Assembly (NCBI GenBank): GCA_963803115.1
Contig: CAWDLN010000006.1
Location: 372,001-436,000 of the forward strand
Reading direction: 5' to 3'
DNA: 64,000 bases
From: DATBGZ01 sp963803115
GTDB lineage: Bacteria > Actinomycetota > Actinomycetes > Mycobacteriales > Micromonosporaceae
Shown: piece by piece, positions 33,405-41,794 of the stretch
Numbering within the stretch: position 1 is the stretch's first letter
Layout: the number at the start of each line of letters is the position of its first letter
Notes under the pieces: generated by a model
Told to the model about the DNA's origin: nothing
Databases searched by the model: none
What the model saw: only the letters and a program-made list of their open reading frames with translations
Position numbers and translations under genes: made by a program

Positions 33405-33905
33405 ATGACCGATGTGGTTGTTGCCACGCCGACAAAGCCGGTCCCCGCCGAGGGTCCCGTCGCGACGGGTGGCGCGCTTGACGTCGTGTACGTGCTGGGC
33501 CTGATGCAGGTGGCGTTCATTGCGCTGGCGGCCATCGGCGAACAGCTGCTCATGGGCGGCAATCCGGCGTACCTGGTCCTACCGCTGGCTAAGATCGTAT
33601 TGATGCTGGTCTTTGTCACCAAGGCGCTGCGGCGACGCCGGTCGGCGCTGCGCGGACTGGTAGTGCTGCAGTGGGTCACGTTGGTCGGGTTCGGGCTACA
33701 GCTGGTCGCCGGGCTGCTGCCGGGGGTGGACTTCACGGTCAATCTGGTCGGTCTGCTCACGAACCTCGTGCTTCCGCTCGCGGTGATCTGGCTCTGCCGA
33801 CCCGAACTGCGCGCGTTGAAGGCGGCCAAGAGGTCCGTCCGCGTCTATCCCGTGCCGCAGGACCCTTACGCGCCAATCGATCCGACGACGGAGTTGCCGC
33901 GATGA
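33405..33905 (+). CDS. Four-helix membrane protein of unknown function
   Basis: 166 residues from ATG 33405 (TDVVVATPTKPVP). Four predicted membrane helices between residues 25 and 135, with a charged loop KALRRRRSALR and a cytoplasmic tail ending in PYAPIDPTTELPR. No recognised family. It overlaps the next membrane gene by ATGA, so the two products probably work together. Confidence 0.75.
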   Translation: MTDVVVATPTKPVPAEGPVATGGALDVVYVLGLMQVAFIALAAIGEQLLMGGNPAYLVLPLAKIVLMLVFVTKALRRRRSALRGLVVLQWVTLVGFGLQLVAGLLPGVDFTVNLVGLLTNLVLPLAVIWLCRPELRALKAAKRSVRVYPVPQDPYAPIDPTTELPR

Positions 33906-35161
33906 ATCCCGTTGAGACGTTCACCGTTGGAATCTCTCCGATGCATCTTCCGGCGCTCATCGCCGCGATGCTGCTACCCGTAGTGGTGCTTATGGTGCGG
34001 CGGTTGCGGGCACCGGTGATCCCGGCGGCGGGCGGCGCGACGCCGGGAGCGGCGGCCGTACCGAAGTATTCGCCGGGTCCGGTACGGATGTGGGCGGCGT
34101 GGCTGCTCGGGATCGCGGCCGCCGTACATCTGGCACTTCCATTGGGGCACTTCGATGGACCCTTGTTGACCATCGCCTTCGTCGGCAGCGGTGCGGCATA
34201 CGCGTGGCTGGCACTTCGGGCGTACGAGGGTCGTACCTGGAGGTTGTGGTCGGCGCTGCTCGTGGTCGCGACCTTGGTCGCCTACCTCGTGGTCTCCGGC
34301 ACTGGCGGTGAGGAGCCGGACCAGGTTGGGATAGCGACCGCGTTGGTGGAGCTCGTCGCGCTCGGGCTCTGCCTCGTACCGATCCGCGAGCCGGCGAGGC
34401 CAAGGCGGTTCAAGCGTTTCGCGGGCTCGGCCGCGACCGTGGCCGCGACGTTTGTCCTAGGCACCGCCGTCTGGATCAGTTCGTTTGCGGCGCACGCGGC
34501 GACCGACCGCGACGTCTCGGCCGGACCGCAGGCCGCAGGCGCGACGCTCGGACACAACGACGACCACGAACACGCGCACGACCACGCGGCCCGGGCTCAG
34601 GCCGGCATCATCATGCGTCCGCAGGCCGACCACCACCCGACCGTCGAACAGGTGGCCGCTGCACAGGAACTTGCCGACGCGACGAAGGCCGCGATGGTCC
34701 GCTACGCCCACCTCGACGACGCGATCGCGGCCGGTTTCACATTGCCCGGTCAGAAGGAAGGCACCGACGTCCACATGGAGAACAAGGCGTTCAAGGCCGA
34801 CGGGCGGGTGCTCGACCCTGAACGCCCAGAGACGTTGGTCTATGCGATATCCGGCGGGCGCGCGACCCTGCTCGGCGTGGTGTTCGTGATGGAGAAGGCC
34901 GGAGTGCCGGCGCCCCAGCCCGGTGGGCCGATCACCCGCTGGCACGCGCACAACATCTGCCTCACGGCGCTACCGCCCGGGTTCGGCATCGTGTCCCCCT
35001 TCGGCAGCTGCCCCGCGTTGTCGATCAGCCTGACGACGCCCGAGATGATGCACGTGTGGATCGTGGACAACCCTGGTGGCTCCTTTGCCGAGGGCCTGGA
35101 CAAGGAGTGGGTCCGCGCATATCACAGCGAACACGGTCTGCCGTTCACGGCCGCCGCCTAG
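33902..35161 (+). CDS. Membrane protein with His-rich linker and conserved extracytoplasmic domain
   Basis: 419 residues from ATG 33902; the longer open frame from 33671 lies inside the previous gene. Six or seven helices (about 10-205), then HNDDHEHAHDHAARAQ, a His/Asp-rich stretch likely to bind metal. A domain of about 190 residues follows, with several His residues (HMENKAFKADGRVLDP; TRWHAHNICLTALPPGFG; PEMMHVWIVDN). The pattern suggests a metal or copper-binding extracytoplasmic domain; I do not recognise the family. Cotranscribed with the 166-residue protein. Confidence 0.75.
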   Translation: MNPVETFTVGISPMHLPALIAAMLLPVVVLMVRRLRAPVIPAAGGATPGAAAVPKYSPGPVRMWAAWLLGIAAAVHLALPLGHFDGPLLTIAFVGSGAAYAWLALRAYEGRTWRLWSALLVVATLVAYLVVSGTGGEEPDQVGIATALVELVALGLCLVPIREPARPRRFKRFAGSAATVAATFVLGTAVWISSFAAHAATDRDVSAGPQAAGATLGHNDDHEHAHDHAARAQAGIIMRPQADHHPTVEQVAAAQELADATKAAMVRYAHLDDAIAAGFTLPGQKEGTDVHMENKAFKADGRVLDPERPETLVYAISGGRATLLGVVFVMEKAGVPAPQPGGPITRWHAHNICLTALPPGFGIVSPFGSCPALSISLTTPEMMHVWIVDNPGGSFAEGLDKEWVRAYHSEHGLPFTAAA

Positions 35162-35232
35162 GAGCGCGTCGGGCGAGCGAGCGAGTCTGCGCGCGACGCG
35201 GGTTGGAACGTGGCACTGCGTTGCGCGCTCGA

Positions 35233-35238
35233 TAGGAT
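35233..35238 (+). promoter_or_regulatory. TAGGAT -10-like box ahead of the intron (ancestral guaA promoter?)
   Basis: TAGGAT lies 10 nt upstream of the intron 5' end. If the intron is removed on paper, the box would end about 12 nt before the guaA ATG, similar to the near-leaderless genes elsewhere in the window. No good -35 is visible. Confidence 0.35.
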
Positions 35239-35248
35239 CGCCGGCATG

Positions 35249-37235
35249 GTGCGTCCTGGAAGCTGGTTCAGGCCAGCGGGTGTGAGTCCCGTCCGGGTAG
35301 GTACCGGAGCGCCCGGTAGCAGGCCCCGGTTCGTCGTCGAGAGGTGGCGGGCTGAGCGGGGTGTCAAGAGCCTCTTTGGAGGGAGCAAGCACGCGGGCCG
35401 TAGCGTTAAGCGAACCCTGCAGCCTCGTCAGATCCACAACGGGAGAGCCGAGCCGCTCATGTCACGGCGAAGGCCATGTCCTGCCGGGCCCTGTTCCGGG
35501 GTCAGCTCGTCGGGTCTCCTCGGGGTATGGGGGGTGGCACGTGTGCACGGTCTGGGCTCGGAACAGGAGAGACCCGTCTGCCTGGCCTGCGTCGGGCAAA
35601 GACCGGACGTATAAGCCGATGGTGAAATCGTTCGGAGGGCAGCGGGAGTCCGAGGGGGTCGTAGTACCGCTGATCGGCGTGCAACATAACGCGCCGGGAG
35701 GGAAGGGCCCTCACTTTGATCATGCTTGTGGAAGAGGGTAAGCGTCAGGGCATGACCGGGACCGCCCGGTCCAACAACCCCGGCGGGTCTTCGCCCGTCG
35801 ATCCCGGCCGGCGGCTGGTGTTGCCGGATTCGGGGAAGGTGCGAGAACTTCAACGCAAGCTATGGGCTGCGGCCAAGCAGTCCGCGGAGCGGCGTTTCCA
35901 CGCCCTGTATGACCGTGTCCACAGGGGTGACGTCTTGTGGGAGGCGTGGCGGCGGGTGCTCGCTAATCGGGGTGCGGCCGGGGTGGATCGGATCACCCTG
36001 GCGAGGTGGAGGAGTACGGGGTTGAGCGGATGCTCGACGAGTTGTCCCGTGACCTTCGCGCAGGGTCCTACCGTCCGGCGCCGGTGCGTCGGGTGGAGAT
36101 CCCGAAACCAGATGGCGGTAGGCGGCCGTTGGGCATTCCCACCGTCCGTGACCGGGTGGCCCAGCAGGCGGCCAAGCTGGTGCTGGAACCGATTTTCGAG
36201 GCCGACTTTCTGCCGGTGTCGTATGGGTTTCGGCCGAAGCGGTCAGCGACGCAGGCGATGGAGCGGGTCCGTAAGGGCTTCATCGAGGGCTGCACGTTCG
36301 TCGTCGGAGTTCGACATCCGTAACTTCTTCAACGAGATCGACCATGCCAGGTTGATGGAGTTGGTGGGGCGGCGGGTGTCGGATCGGCGGGTGCTCAAGC
36401 TGGTCCGGTTGTGGCTGCAGGCGGGAGTGATGGTGGACGGGAGTGTGCAGCGGACGGTCGCTGGCACGCCGCAGGGTGGGGTGATCTCCCCGTTGCTGTC
36501 CAACATCTACCTGGACGTCCTGGACACCGAACTGTCTGCGCGGGGCGTGGGCGAGTTGGTGCGCTACGCCGATGACGGCGTGGTGTTGTGCCGCAGCCAG
36601 CGGCAGGCCCAGGCGGCCCTCGAAGCGGTCGGGGAGATCCTGGCTGAGTCTGGGGTTGCGACTGCATCCGGACAAGACCCGGATCGTAGATCTCAGGGAA
36701 GGCCGGGAAGGGTTCGACTTCCTCGGCTGCCACTTCAGAGCCCGCATGTCGGGGCGGTTGTGGGAGCAGCGGCGGGTGCGCCGCTACTACCTGCACCGTT
36801 GGCCCTCGCAGAAGGCGATGAAGCGGCTGCGCGAGAAGGTCAAGGCCCGCACGGGTCGGAACCGAGTCGGGGTGAAGGACATTCGACGTGATCATCGAGG
36901 ACCTGAACCCGATCCTGCGCGGCTGGGGCAACTACTTCCGCACCGGCAACGCCGCCAACAAGTTCGGCCAGATCGACGACTACGTGGTCCGCAAGCTTCG
37001 CACCCTGCTGATCAAGAAGCGGGGACGCAACCTGCGAGCGGGACAGTCCGACCTCTGGACGAACGAATGGTTCACGAGCTGGGCCTGTACCGGTTGCGTG
37101 GCACCATCCGATATCCGAAGACCGCGTAGCACAGCCAAGAAGATCATCGGTAAGCCGTGTGCGGGAAAACCGCACGCACGGAATTGAAAGGGGGATGGGG
37201 AAACGGATCCGCAAGGACACCGCGCCCCTGACTAC
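35249..37235 (+). mobile_element. Group II intron, about 2 kb, inserted in the guaA leader
   Basis: The 5' end GTGCG fits the GUGYG rule and begins a structured 500-nt RNA region with no gene (domains I-III). The reverse transcriptase ORF follows inside domain IV. Domain V is clear at about 37152-37185: AAGCC, then CCGTG-TGCGG-GAAAA-CCGCA-CG-CACGG, with the AGC triad and the 2-nt bulge. A domain VI-like stem and the presumed 3' end ...CTGACTAC follow, just 2 nt before guaA. Ends are approximate, within a few bases at 3'. EBS/IBS pairings could not be confirmed by eye. Confidence 0.85.
35752..37129 (+). pseudogene. ltrA: Group II intron reverse transcriptase/maturase, multiply frameshifted
   Basis: Coding remains of an LtrA-type protein spread over three frames. 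RT0-RT3 pieces include RELQRKLWAAAKQSAERRF, GVDRITL and EIPKPDGGRRPLGIPTVRD, then EFDIRNFFNEIDHARLM. The active site VRYADDGVVL follows. Then HPDKTRIVDL, FDFLGCHF, the maturase region DLNPILRGWGNYFRTGNA, and YRLRGTIRYPKTA. Frame changes occur near 36000, 36308 (extra G), 36650 (extra T), 36880 (2 nt lost) and 37072 (C lost). No HNH endonuclease domain is seen. The protein cannot be made intact. Confidence 0.9.
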
Positions 37236-37237
37236 CA

Positions 37238-38788
37238 ATGAACTCGCCGCGTCCGGTGCTCGTCGTCGACTTCGGCGCCCAGTACGCCCAGCTCATCGCG
37301 CGCCGGGTGCGGGAGGCCCGGGTTTATTCGGAGATCGTCCCGCATTCGATGCCAGTGGCGGAGATGCTGGCGCGGGATCCGGCCGCGATCGTGCTCTCCG
37401 GCGGACCATCGAGCGTGTACGAGGCCGGGGCGCCACAAGTGGATTCCGCTCTGTTCGAGACCGAGGTTCCGGTCTTCGGCATCTGCTATGGATTCCAGGC
37501 GATGGCCCGGGCACTCGGCGGTGAGGTGGCGCACACCGGACAGCGGGAGTTTGGCGCGACCAGACTCGCGATCGTGGAGCCGGGGACGCTCCTGCGTGAG
37601 CTCCCGCCGGAACAGACGGTTTGGATGAGCCACGGCGACTGCGTCACCGTCGCGCCGGCCGGCTTCACTGTCACCGCCCGCAGCGAGCGGGCGCCGGTCG
37701 CGGCGTTCGAGGACGTTTCCCGCAAACGCGCCGGTGTGCAGTTCCACCCCGAGGTCGCGCACACGCCGCACGGGCAGCGGATGCTCGAACGCTTTCTGCA
37801 CGACATCGCCGGCATCGCACCGACATGGACCGCCGCCGGCATCATCGACGAGCAGATCGCCGCCGTTCGCGAGGCGGTCGGTGACGCGCAGGTGATCTGT
37901 GGTCTGTCCGGGGGTGTGGACTCGGCGGTTGCGGCGGCATTGGTCCATCGGGCGGTTGGGGACCAGCTCACGTGTGTCTTCGTGGACCACGGACTGCTCC
38001 GTGCGGGTGAGGCGGAGCAGGTCGAGAAGGACTACGTCGCGGCGACGGGCATCCGGCTGCACGTGGTTGACGCGGCCGACCGGTTCCTCTCGGCTCTCGA
38101 AGGAGTGACCGAGCCGGAGCAGAAGCGGAAGATCATCGGTCGCGAGTTCATCCGGGTCTTCGAGGCGGCTGCTCGGGAGATCGACGTCGAGCGCCGCGTC
38201 GAGTTCCTCGTACAGGGAACGCTCTACCCAGACGTAGTGGAGTCTGGTGGCGGCACCGGCACCGCGAACATCAAGTCCCACCACAACGTGGCCGGCCTTC
38301 CGGACGACCTCCAGTTCCGGCTCATCGAGCCGCTGCGGACCCTCTTCAAGGACGAGGTACGGGCGCTCGGCACCGAGCTCGGCCTGCCCGAGGAGATGGT
38401 GTGGCGGCACCCCTTCCCGGGGCCGGGCTTGGCGATCCGCGTCATCGGCGAGGTCACCCGGCACCGGCTCGATGTGCTTCGGGCCGCCGACAAGATCGCC
38501 CGGGACGAGCTCGCCGCATCGGGCCTGTCCCGCGGAGTGTGGCAGTTCCCGGTGGTACTGCTGGCCGATGTACGCAGTGTCGGAGTCCAAGGCGATGGCC
38601 GAACATATGGCCACCCCGCCGTGCTGCGACCAGTGTCCAGTGAGGACGCGATGACCGCTGACTGGTCACGCCTGCCGCATGAGCTGATCGCCCGAATCTC
38701 CACCCGGATCACCAACGAGGTGCCCGAGATCAACCGAGTGGTGCTGGACGTGACCAGCAAGCCGCCCGGCACCATCGAGTGGGAATAG
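37238..38788 (+). CDS. guaA: GMP synthase (glutamine-hydrolysing)
   Basis: Converts XMP to GMP with glutamine and ATP. 516 residues, intact. Class I glutaminase: VLVVDFGAQYAQLIARRVRE, nucleophile in FGICYGFQ, His-Glu of the triad in VQFHPEV. ATP pyrophosphatase P-loop is LSGGVDSAVAA. The C-terminal dimerisation domain ends VLDVTSKPPGTIEWE. ATG 37238 lies 2-3 nt after the intron, so it has no ribosome site of its own unless splicing or the intron tail (GGGGGATGGGG, about 35 nt upstream) provides one. Confidence 0.97.
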   Translation: MNSPRPVLVVDFGAQYAQLIARRVREARVYSEIVPHSMPVAEMLARDPAAIVLSGGPSSVYEAGAPQVDSALFETEVPVFGICYGFQAMARALGGEVAHTGQREFGATRLAIVEPGTLLRELPPEQTVWMSHGDCVTVAPAGFTVTARSERAPVAAFEDVSRKRAGVQFHPEVAHTPHGQRMLERFLHDIAGIAPTWTAAGIIDEQIAAVREAVGDAQVICGLSGGVDSAVAAALVHRAVGDQLTCVFVDHGLLRAGEAEQVEKDYVAATGIRLHVVDAADRFLSALEGVTEPEQKRKIIGREFIRVFEAAAREIDVERRVEFLVQGTLYPDVVESGGGTGTANIKSHHNVAGLPDDLQFRLIEPLRTLFKDEVRALGTELGLPEEMVWRHPFPGPGLAIRVIGEVTRHRLDVLRAADKIARDELAASGLSRGVWQFPVVLLADVRSVGVQGDGRTYGHPAVLRPVSSEDAMTADWSRLPHELIARISTRITNEVPEINRVVLDVTSKPPGTIEWE

Positions 38789-39498
38789 TTCTCACCGCCG
38801 CGGTCTGCGGCTTCGCCCTTGGTGCGCTGCTGCCGCTGCCGGTCTATCGACTCAGCGTGCCGTTTGGCGAGTCACCGCGCGGGACATGCGACCACTGCGG
38901 GCGGCCGCTGCCCGGGCTTGGGTTGCCGGCCGGATGCCCAGGATGTCGTCGGCGCCTGGGACCGTGGTGGTGGGCTACCGCAACGGTCGCTGGGGCTGCG
39001 AGCGCGGTGCTCGCGCTTGCTCTTGGGTCGGAGCCGGCGCTTGCCATCTTTGTGGCGCTCGCCGTACTCGGCACCGGTCTCGGGGCGATCGACATCGCCT
39101 GCCATCGACTCCCGACTGTTGTCGTGGTTCCAGCGATCGGCGCGGCCACGCTCTCCTTGTTAGCGCTCGCAATCGGCACCGGCGGGTGGGGACCGTTCGG
39201 CCGCGCACTCCTCGGCGGGGCGGTGTTGGGCCTGGTCTTCGAGCTGCTCTACCTTGTCCCGGGCGGAAACCTCGGGTACGGCGACGTCCGGCTGGCCGTC
39301 CTGCTTGGACTCTTCCTCGGCTGGCTGGGATGGCGGGAGGTGATCTGGGGTGCTCTGTTGCCATGGCTCATCAACGGTCCGGTCGTACTGGCGCTTCTGT
39401 CGCTTCGCCGGGTCGGCCGCAAGTCGCGGCTGCCCTTCGGTCCCGCCATGCTCGCCGGCGCCCTCGCCGCAGTCGTAGTCGTATCCGCACTCGGCTAG
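38779..39498 (+). CDS. Prepilin peptidase (TadV/PilD-type)
   Basis: 239 residues, seven or eight helices. The N-terminal domain has the zinc-type Cys pairs CDHC and CPGC typical of bifunctional PilD methyltransferase/peptidases. The aspartic protease residues are in GAIDIACHRLP and GYGDVRLAVLLG. It would cleave the Flp prepilins encoded just downstream. GTG 38779 overlaps the guaA stop by 10 nt, so it may be read from the guaA transcript in place of the pilus promoter. Confidence 0.88.
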   Translation: MGIVLTAAVCGFALGALLPLPVYRLSVPFGESPRGTCDHCGRPLPGLGLPAGCPGCRRRLGPWWWATATVAGAASAVLALALGSEPALAIFVALAVLGTGLGAIDIACHRLPTVVVVPAIGAATLSLLALAIGTGGWGPFGRALLGGAVLGLVFELLYLVPGGNLGYGDVRLAVLLGLFLGWLGWREVIWGALLPWLINGPVVLALLSLRRVGRKSRLPFGPAMLAGALAAVVVVSALG

Positions 39499-39519
39499 GG
39501 ACATAAGTCGCGCGATCAA

Positions 39520-39548
39520 TTGAAACGCCGAGGATACGCCAGTAGGAT
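39520..39548 (+). promoter_or_regulatory. Promoter of the flp/tad operon
   Basis: TTGAAA (39520-39525), 17-bp spacer, TAGGAT (39543-39548): the best -35/-10 match in the window. It would start an mRNA with a leader of about 275 nt before the first pilin gene. Confidence 0.6.
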
Positions 39549-39830
39549 CATGTGACACTCCGTCTCTTAGGAGACAACTGTCCATGCTGGAGAGTTCTCT
39601 GGCGTAGGATGTCGCCGTCGCCTCGGGTTCCGGCGGCGTGCCTAACGTCGGGCTCCTCATCCACAACGGCGCTCATCGTGAAGACTTCGCGCGGAAACAC
39701 CTCACTGTCTCGGCGTGTCGGAACGCGGACACACAAGTTGATCAGGGCACGGACGTGTGGCGCCAGACTTCCACGACCCAACACCCTTACCGTGCTGGAC
39801 AGCACGGAGAATCCAGAAAAGAGGACCACA
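39549..39830 (+). other. Long untranslated leader of the flp/tad operon
   Basis: About 280 nt without a convincing gene. It holds short hairpins (GTCTC-TTAG-GAGAC at 39572-39585; AGAG-TT-CTCT; TGCT-GGAC-AGCA near 39794). A second TAGGAT at 39605-39610 has no good -35. No known riboswitch class is recognised. The open frame running through it into flp has no start support and is judged accidental. Confidence 0.4.
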
Positions 39831-40061
39831 GTGAACAACCTCGTGAACCTCGTGCGTCGCCTAGGTAAGCGACGCGACGACGGCGCCTCGGCCGTCGAGT
39901 ACGGTCTGCTTGTTGCGCTGATCGCGGTCATCATTGCGGGTGCGGTCGCCGCGCTCGGGATAGCCCTCAACAACCAGATCGGCAGCGCTGCCGCGTGTGT
40001 CGGGTCGGCGGACGTGAGCAACGCCTGCCCGGCCGGTGCGGGCGCCGGCGGAGGCAACTGA
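39831..40061 (+). CDS. flp: Flp-type pilin
   Basis: 76 residues from GTG 39831, with AGAGGA 7 nt upstream. Positively charged leader (RRLGKRRDDG), then the Flp motif ASAVEYGLLVALIAVIIAGA: Glu at +5 and the following Tyr after the cleavage site. The hydrophobic helix is the pilus core. It has two Cys in the short C-terminal tail and a Gly-rich end. Major pilin candidate of the Tad locus. Confidence 0.9.
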   Translation: MNNLVNLVRRLGKRRDDGASAVEYGLLVALIAVIIAGAVAALGIALNNQIGSAAACVGSADVSNACPAGAGAGGGN

Positions 40062-40069
40062 CCCGCCCG

Positions 40070-40222
40070 GTGTTGCGGCGACGCGACGATGATGGTGCCA
40101 GCGGCGTGGAGTATGCCCTCCTTGTTGGCTTCATCGCCGTGATCGCCGCGGCCGGGATCCTCGCGCTCGGGCTGTTCGTGCTTGATTTGATCGAACAAGG
40201 AAGGGATGCAGTCCCAACGTGA
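40070..40222 (+). CDS. Second, minimal Flp-like pilin
   Basis: About 50 residues from GTG 40070. Leader LRRRDDDGAS, then GVEYALLVGFIAVIAAAGIL with the same Glu-Tyr pair, then a tail of only about 15 residues. It starts 8 nt after the first flp stop and overlaps tadE by GTGA. The leader is very short and the start uncertain (GGAGG at 40050-40054 is rather far). It may be a minor pilin. Confidence 0.7.
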   Translation: MLRRRDDDGASGVEYALLVGFIAVIAAAGILALGLFVLDLIEQGRDAVPT

Positions 40223-40617
40223 CGAGCAGGAGTCGCTCCGGTGGGGACCAGGGCTCGGCTGCGGTCGAGTTTGTCCTGGTCCTCCCCGTGCTGCTGCTCA
40301 TATTGTTCGCGATCGTCGACTTTGGACGGTTGTTGAACGCGAAGATCGTGCTGTCGCAAGCCGCCCACGAGGGTGCGCGGGCCGCCGCGGTCGCCGATGA
40401 CTCGGCGGCGGTGGAGACCGTCAATCGGATCGTTGGTGGCCTGGCCGACCACATGGATGACCCAAGCATCAGCGGATGCGAGGCCGGGCTCGGCTCCGAC
40501 TCGACGGTGACACTGACGTATCACTTCGCATACGTGACGCCGCTGGCTGTGTTTGGCAACTTCGGCGGCAGCGACGGCACAACGCTCACCGCGACGGCGG
40601 TAGTGCCATGTCTCTAA
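40219..40617 (+). CDS. tadE: TadE-like minor pilin
   Basis: 132 residues. TadE/TadG family N-terminus: GSAAVEFVLVLPVLLLILFAIVDFGR with the pseudopilin-type Glu after the leader, then LSQAAHEGARAAAV. The extracytoplasmic part has two Cys that could form a disulfide. GTG start overlaps the second Flp gene; the 3' end overlaps tadG. Confidence 0.88.
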   Translation: MTSRSRSGGDQGSAAVEFVLVLPVLLLILFAIVDFGRLLNAKIVLSQAAHEGARAAAVADDSAAVETVNRIVGGLADHMDDPSISGCEAGLGSDSTVTLTYHFAYVTPLAVFGNFGGSDGTTLTATAVVPCL

Positions 40618-41756
40618 TGCGCACAGTCGTGCGGTCGACCTGGCGTCGCCCCGATGACCGAGGTGCGGTAGCGACGGTCTTTTCCTTGCTGCTGGGCGGC
40701 GGCGTGCTGCTCGGTGTGATGGCACTCGTCGTCGATGTGGGCCAGATCTACGTCGAGCGAGACGAGTTACAAAGCGGAGCCGATTCGGCCGCGCTGGCCG
40801 TTGCCAAGGCCTGCGCCACCGAGGTCACTGAATGCGACACCCTCGACGGGGTGCGTGACCTTGCTCAGCGATACGCCGACGACAACGCACACGACGGGGT
40901 GAGCGAACTGGCCGAGGTGTGCGGCTGGCTGCCGGGCGTACTGCCCGAGTGCGGCCCAAGTCCGGCCAACCTCACCGCCTGCATCGGCGCGCCGCCGGCC
41001 AACACCGAATATGTCGAGGTGCGCCTGAGCACGCGATTGCCCGACGGTCGGCTGGTGCTCCCGCCCCTGTTCGCGCAGGCGATGTCCGGCGGCTTTGACG
41101 GCGTCTCCGTTGGCGCCTGTGCCCGCGCCACCTGGACTCCGGACCTGACGATTCTGGCGGCCACTATCTCCATCTGTGAGTTCGACGATGCCACCGACAA
41201 CGGCAGCCGGTTCGGCGACGCGGCGGACCTTCAGGCCAGCGACGAGTATCTGATTGAGTTCTGGGAGGGCTCGCACTCCCAATGCCTCAACAGCCCCGAG
41301 TCGCCATGGCAGCAGCCCGGCGAAGCTGGGTTCCTTGATGGTGGCGGATCGAACTGCCAGATCGGGGTCACCAACGACGGCATCGTCAGTGGCGACTTCA
41401 TTCAGTTCATACCGTTCGCGCTCGCGCCGAGTAGCTGTGAGGATCGCATCCGGCAGGCGCGGGCGAACGGCGACATCGTCTACCTTCCCGTCCACGACGC
41501 ACGCTCCGGGCCCGACGTCGATCCGGAGTTCCGCCACGTCTTCGTCGCCCCGTTCCTCGTGACTGGATTCCAGCTGGGCGCGCCGCCGCAGGCCGATCCG
41601 CCATATGACGGCGAGGCGCACCGCGCGCCGTCGATCCTTACCAACGAGCATCCCTGTGATGCCATTTACCACCGCTGCGTCTCGGGCGTCTTTGTCGGTG
41701 CGCCGATCCCGATCGCCGACCTCGACGGCACAGCCCACATTCGACTGATCGGCTAA
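40608..41756 (+). CDS. tadG: TadG-like pilus assembly protein
   Basis: 382 residues from ATG 40608 (ATG 40617 also possible). N-terminal Tad_N-type helix: DDRGAVATVFSLLLGGGVLL, then VVDVGQIYVERDELQSGADSAALA. The large Cys-rich extracytoplasmic domain (about 14 Cys) has no further recognised fold. TadG proteins anchor the Tad pilus across the envelope. It overlaps tadE by 10 nt. Confidence 0.82.
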   Translation: MSLMRTVVRSTWRRPDDRGAVATVFSLLLGGGVLLGVMALVVDVGQIYVERDELQSGADSAALAVAKACATEVTECDTLDGVRDLAQRYADDNAHDGVSELAEVCGWLPGVLPECGPSPANLTACIGAPPANTEYVEVRLSTRLPDGRLVLPPLFAQAMSGGFDGVSVGACARATWTPDLTILAATISICEFDDATDNGSRFGDAADLQASDEYLIEFWEGSHSQCLNSPESPWQQPGEAGFLDGGGSNCQIGVTNDGIVSGDFIQFIPFALAPSSCEDRIRQARANGDIVYLPVHDARSGPDVDPEFRHVFVAPFLVTGFQLGAPPQADPPYDGEAHRAPSILTNEHPCDAIYHRCVSGVFVGAPIPIADLDGTAHIRLIG

Positions 41757-41794
41757 CCCATGCGGTTAGCGCCTCGAGCCTAGGAAGACCTGAC

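Noticed and set aside
35162..35751. Small protein genes in the region before the reverse transcriptase
   Set aside because: Frames are short, start randomly and fit the structured 5' part of the group II intron.
35752..37129. Reverse transcriptase as a retron or defence RT
   Set aside because: The maturase region and adjacent domain V show it is an intron protein.
35249..37235. Insertion sequence or prophage fragment
   Set aside because: No transposase or terminal inverted repeats; RT, maturase and domain V identify a group II intron.
37232..38614. 460-codon minus-strand frame opposite guaA
   Set aside because: Shadow of guaA, which is intact and clearly recognised.
39552..39830. In-frame extension of flp with GTG 3 nt after a TAGGAT box
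   Set aside because: It would put 93 unrelated residues before a normal Flp leader and prevent prepilin cleavage spacing; flp has its own ribosome site.
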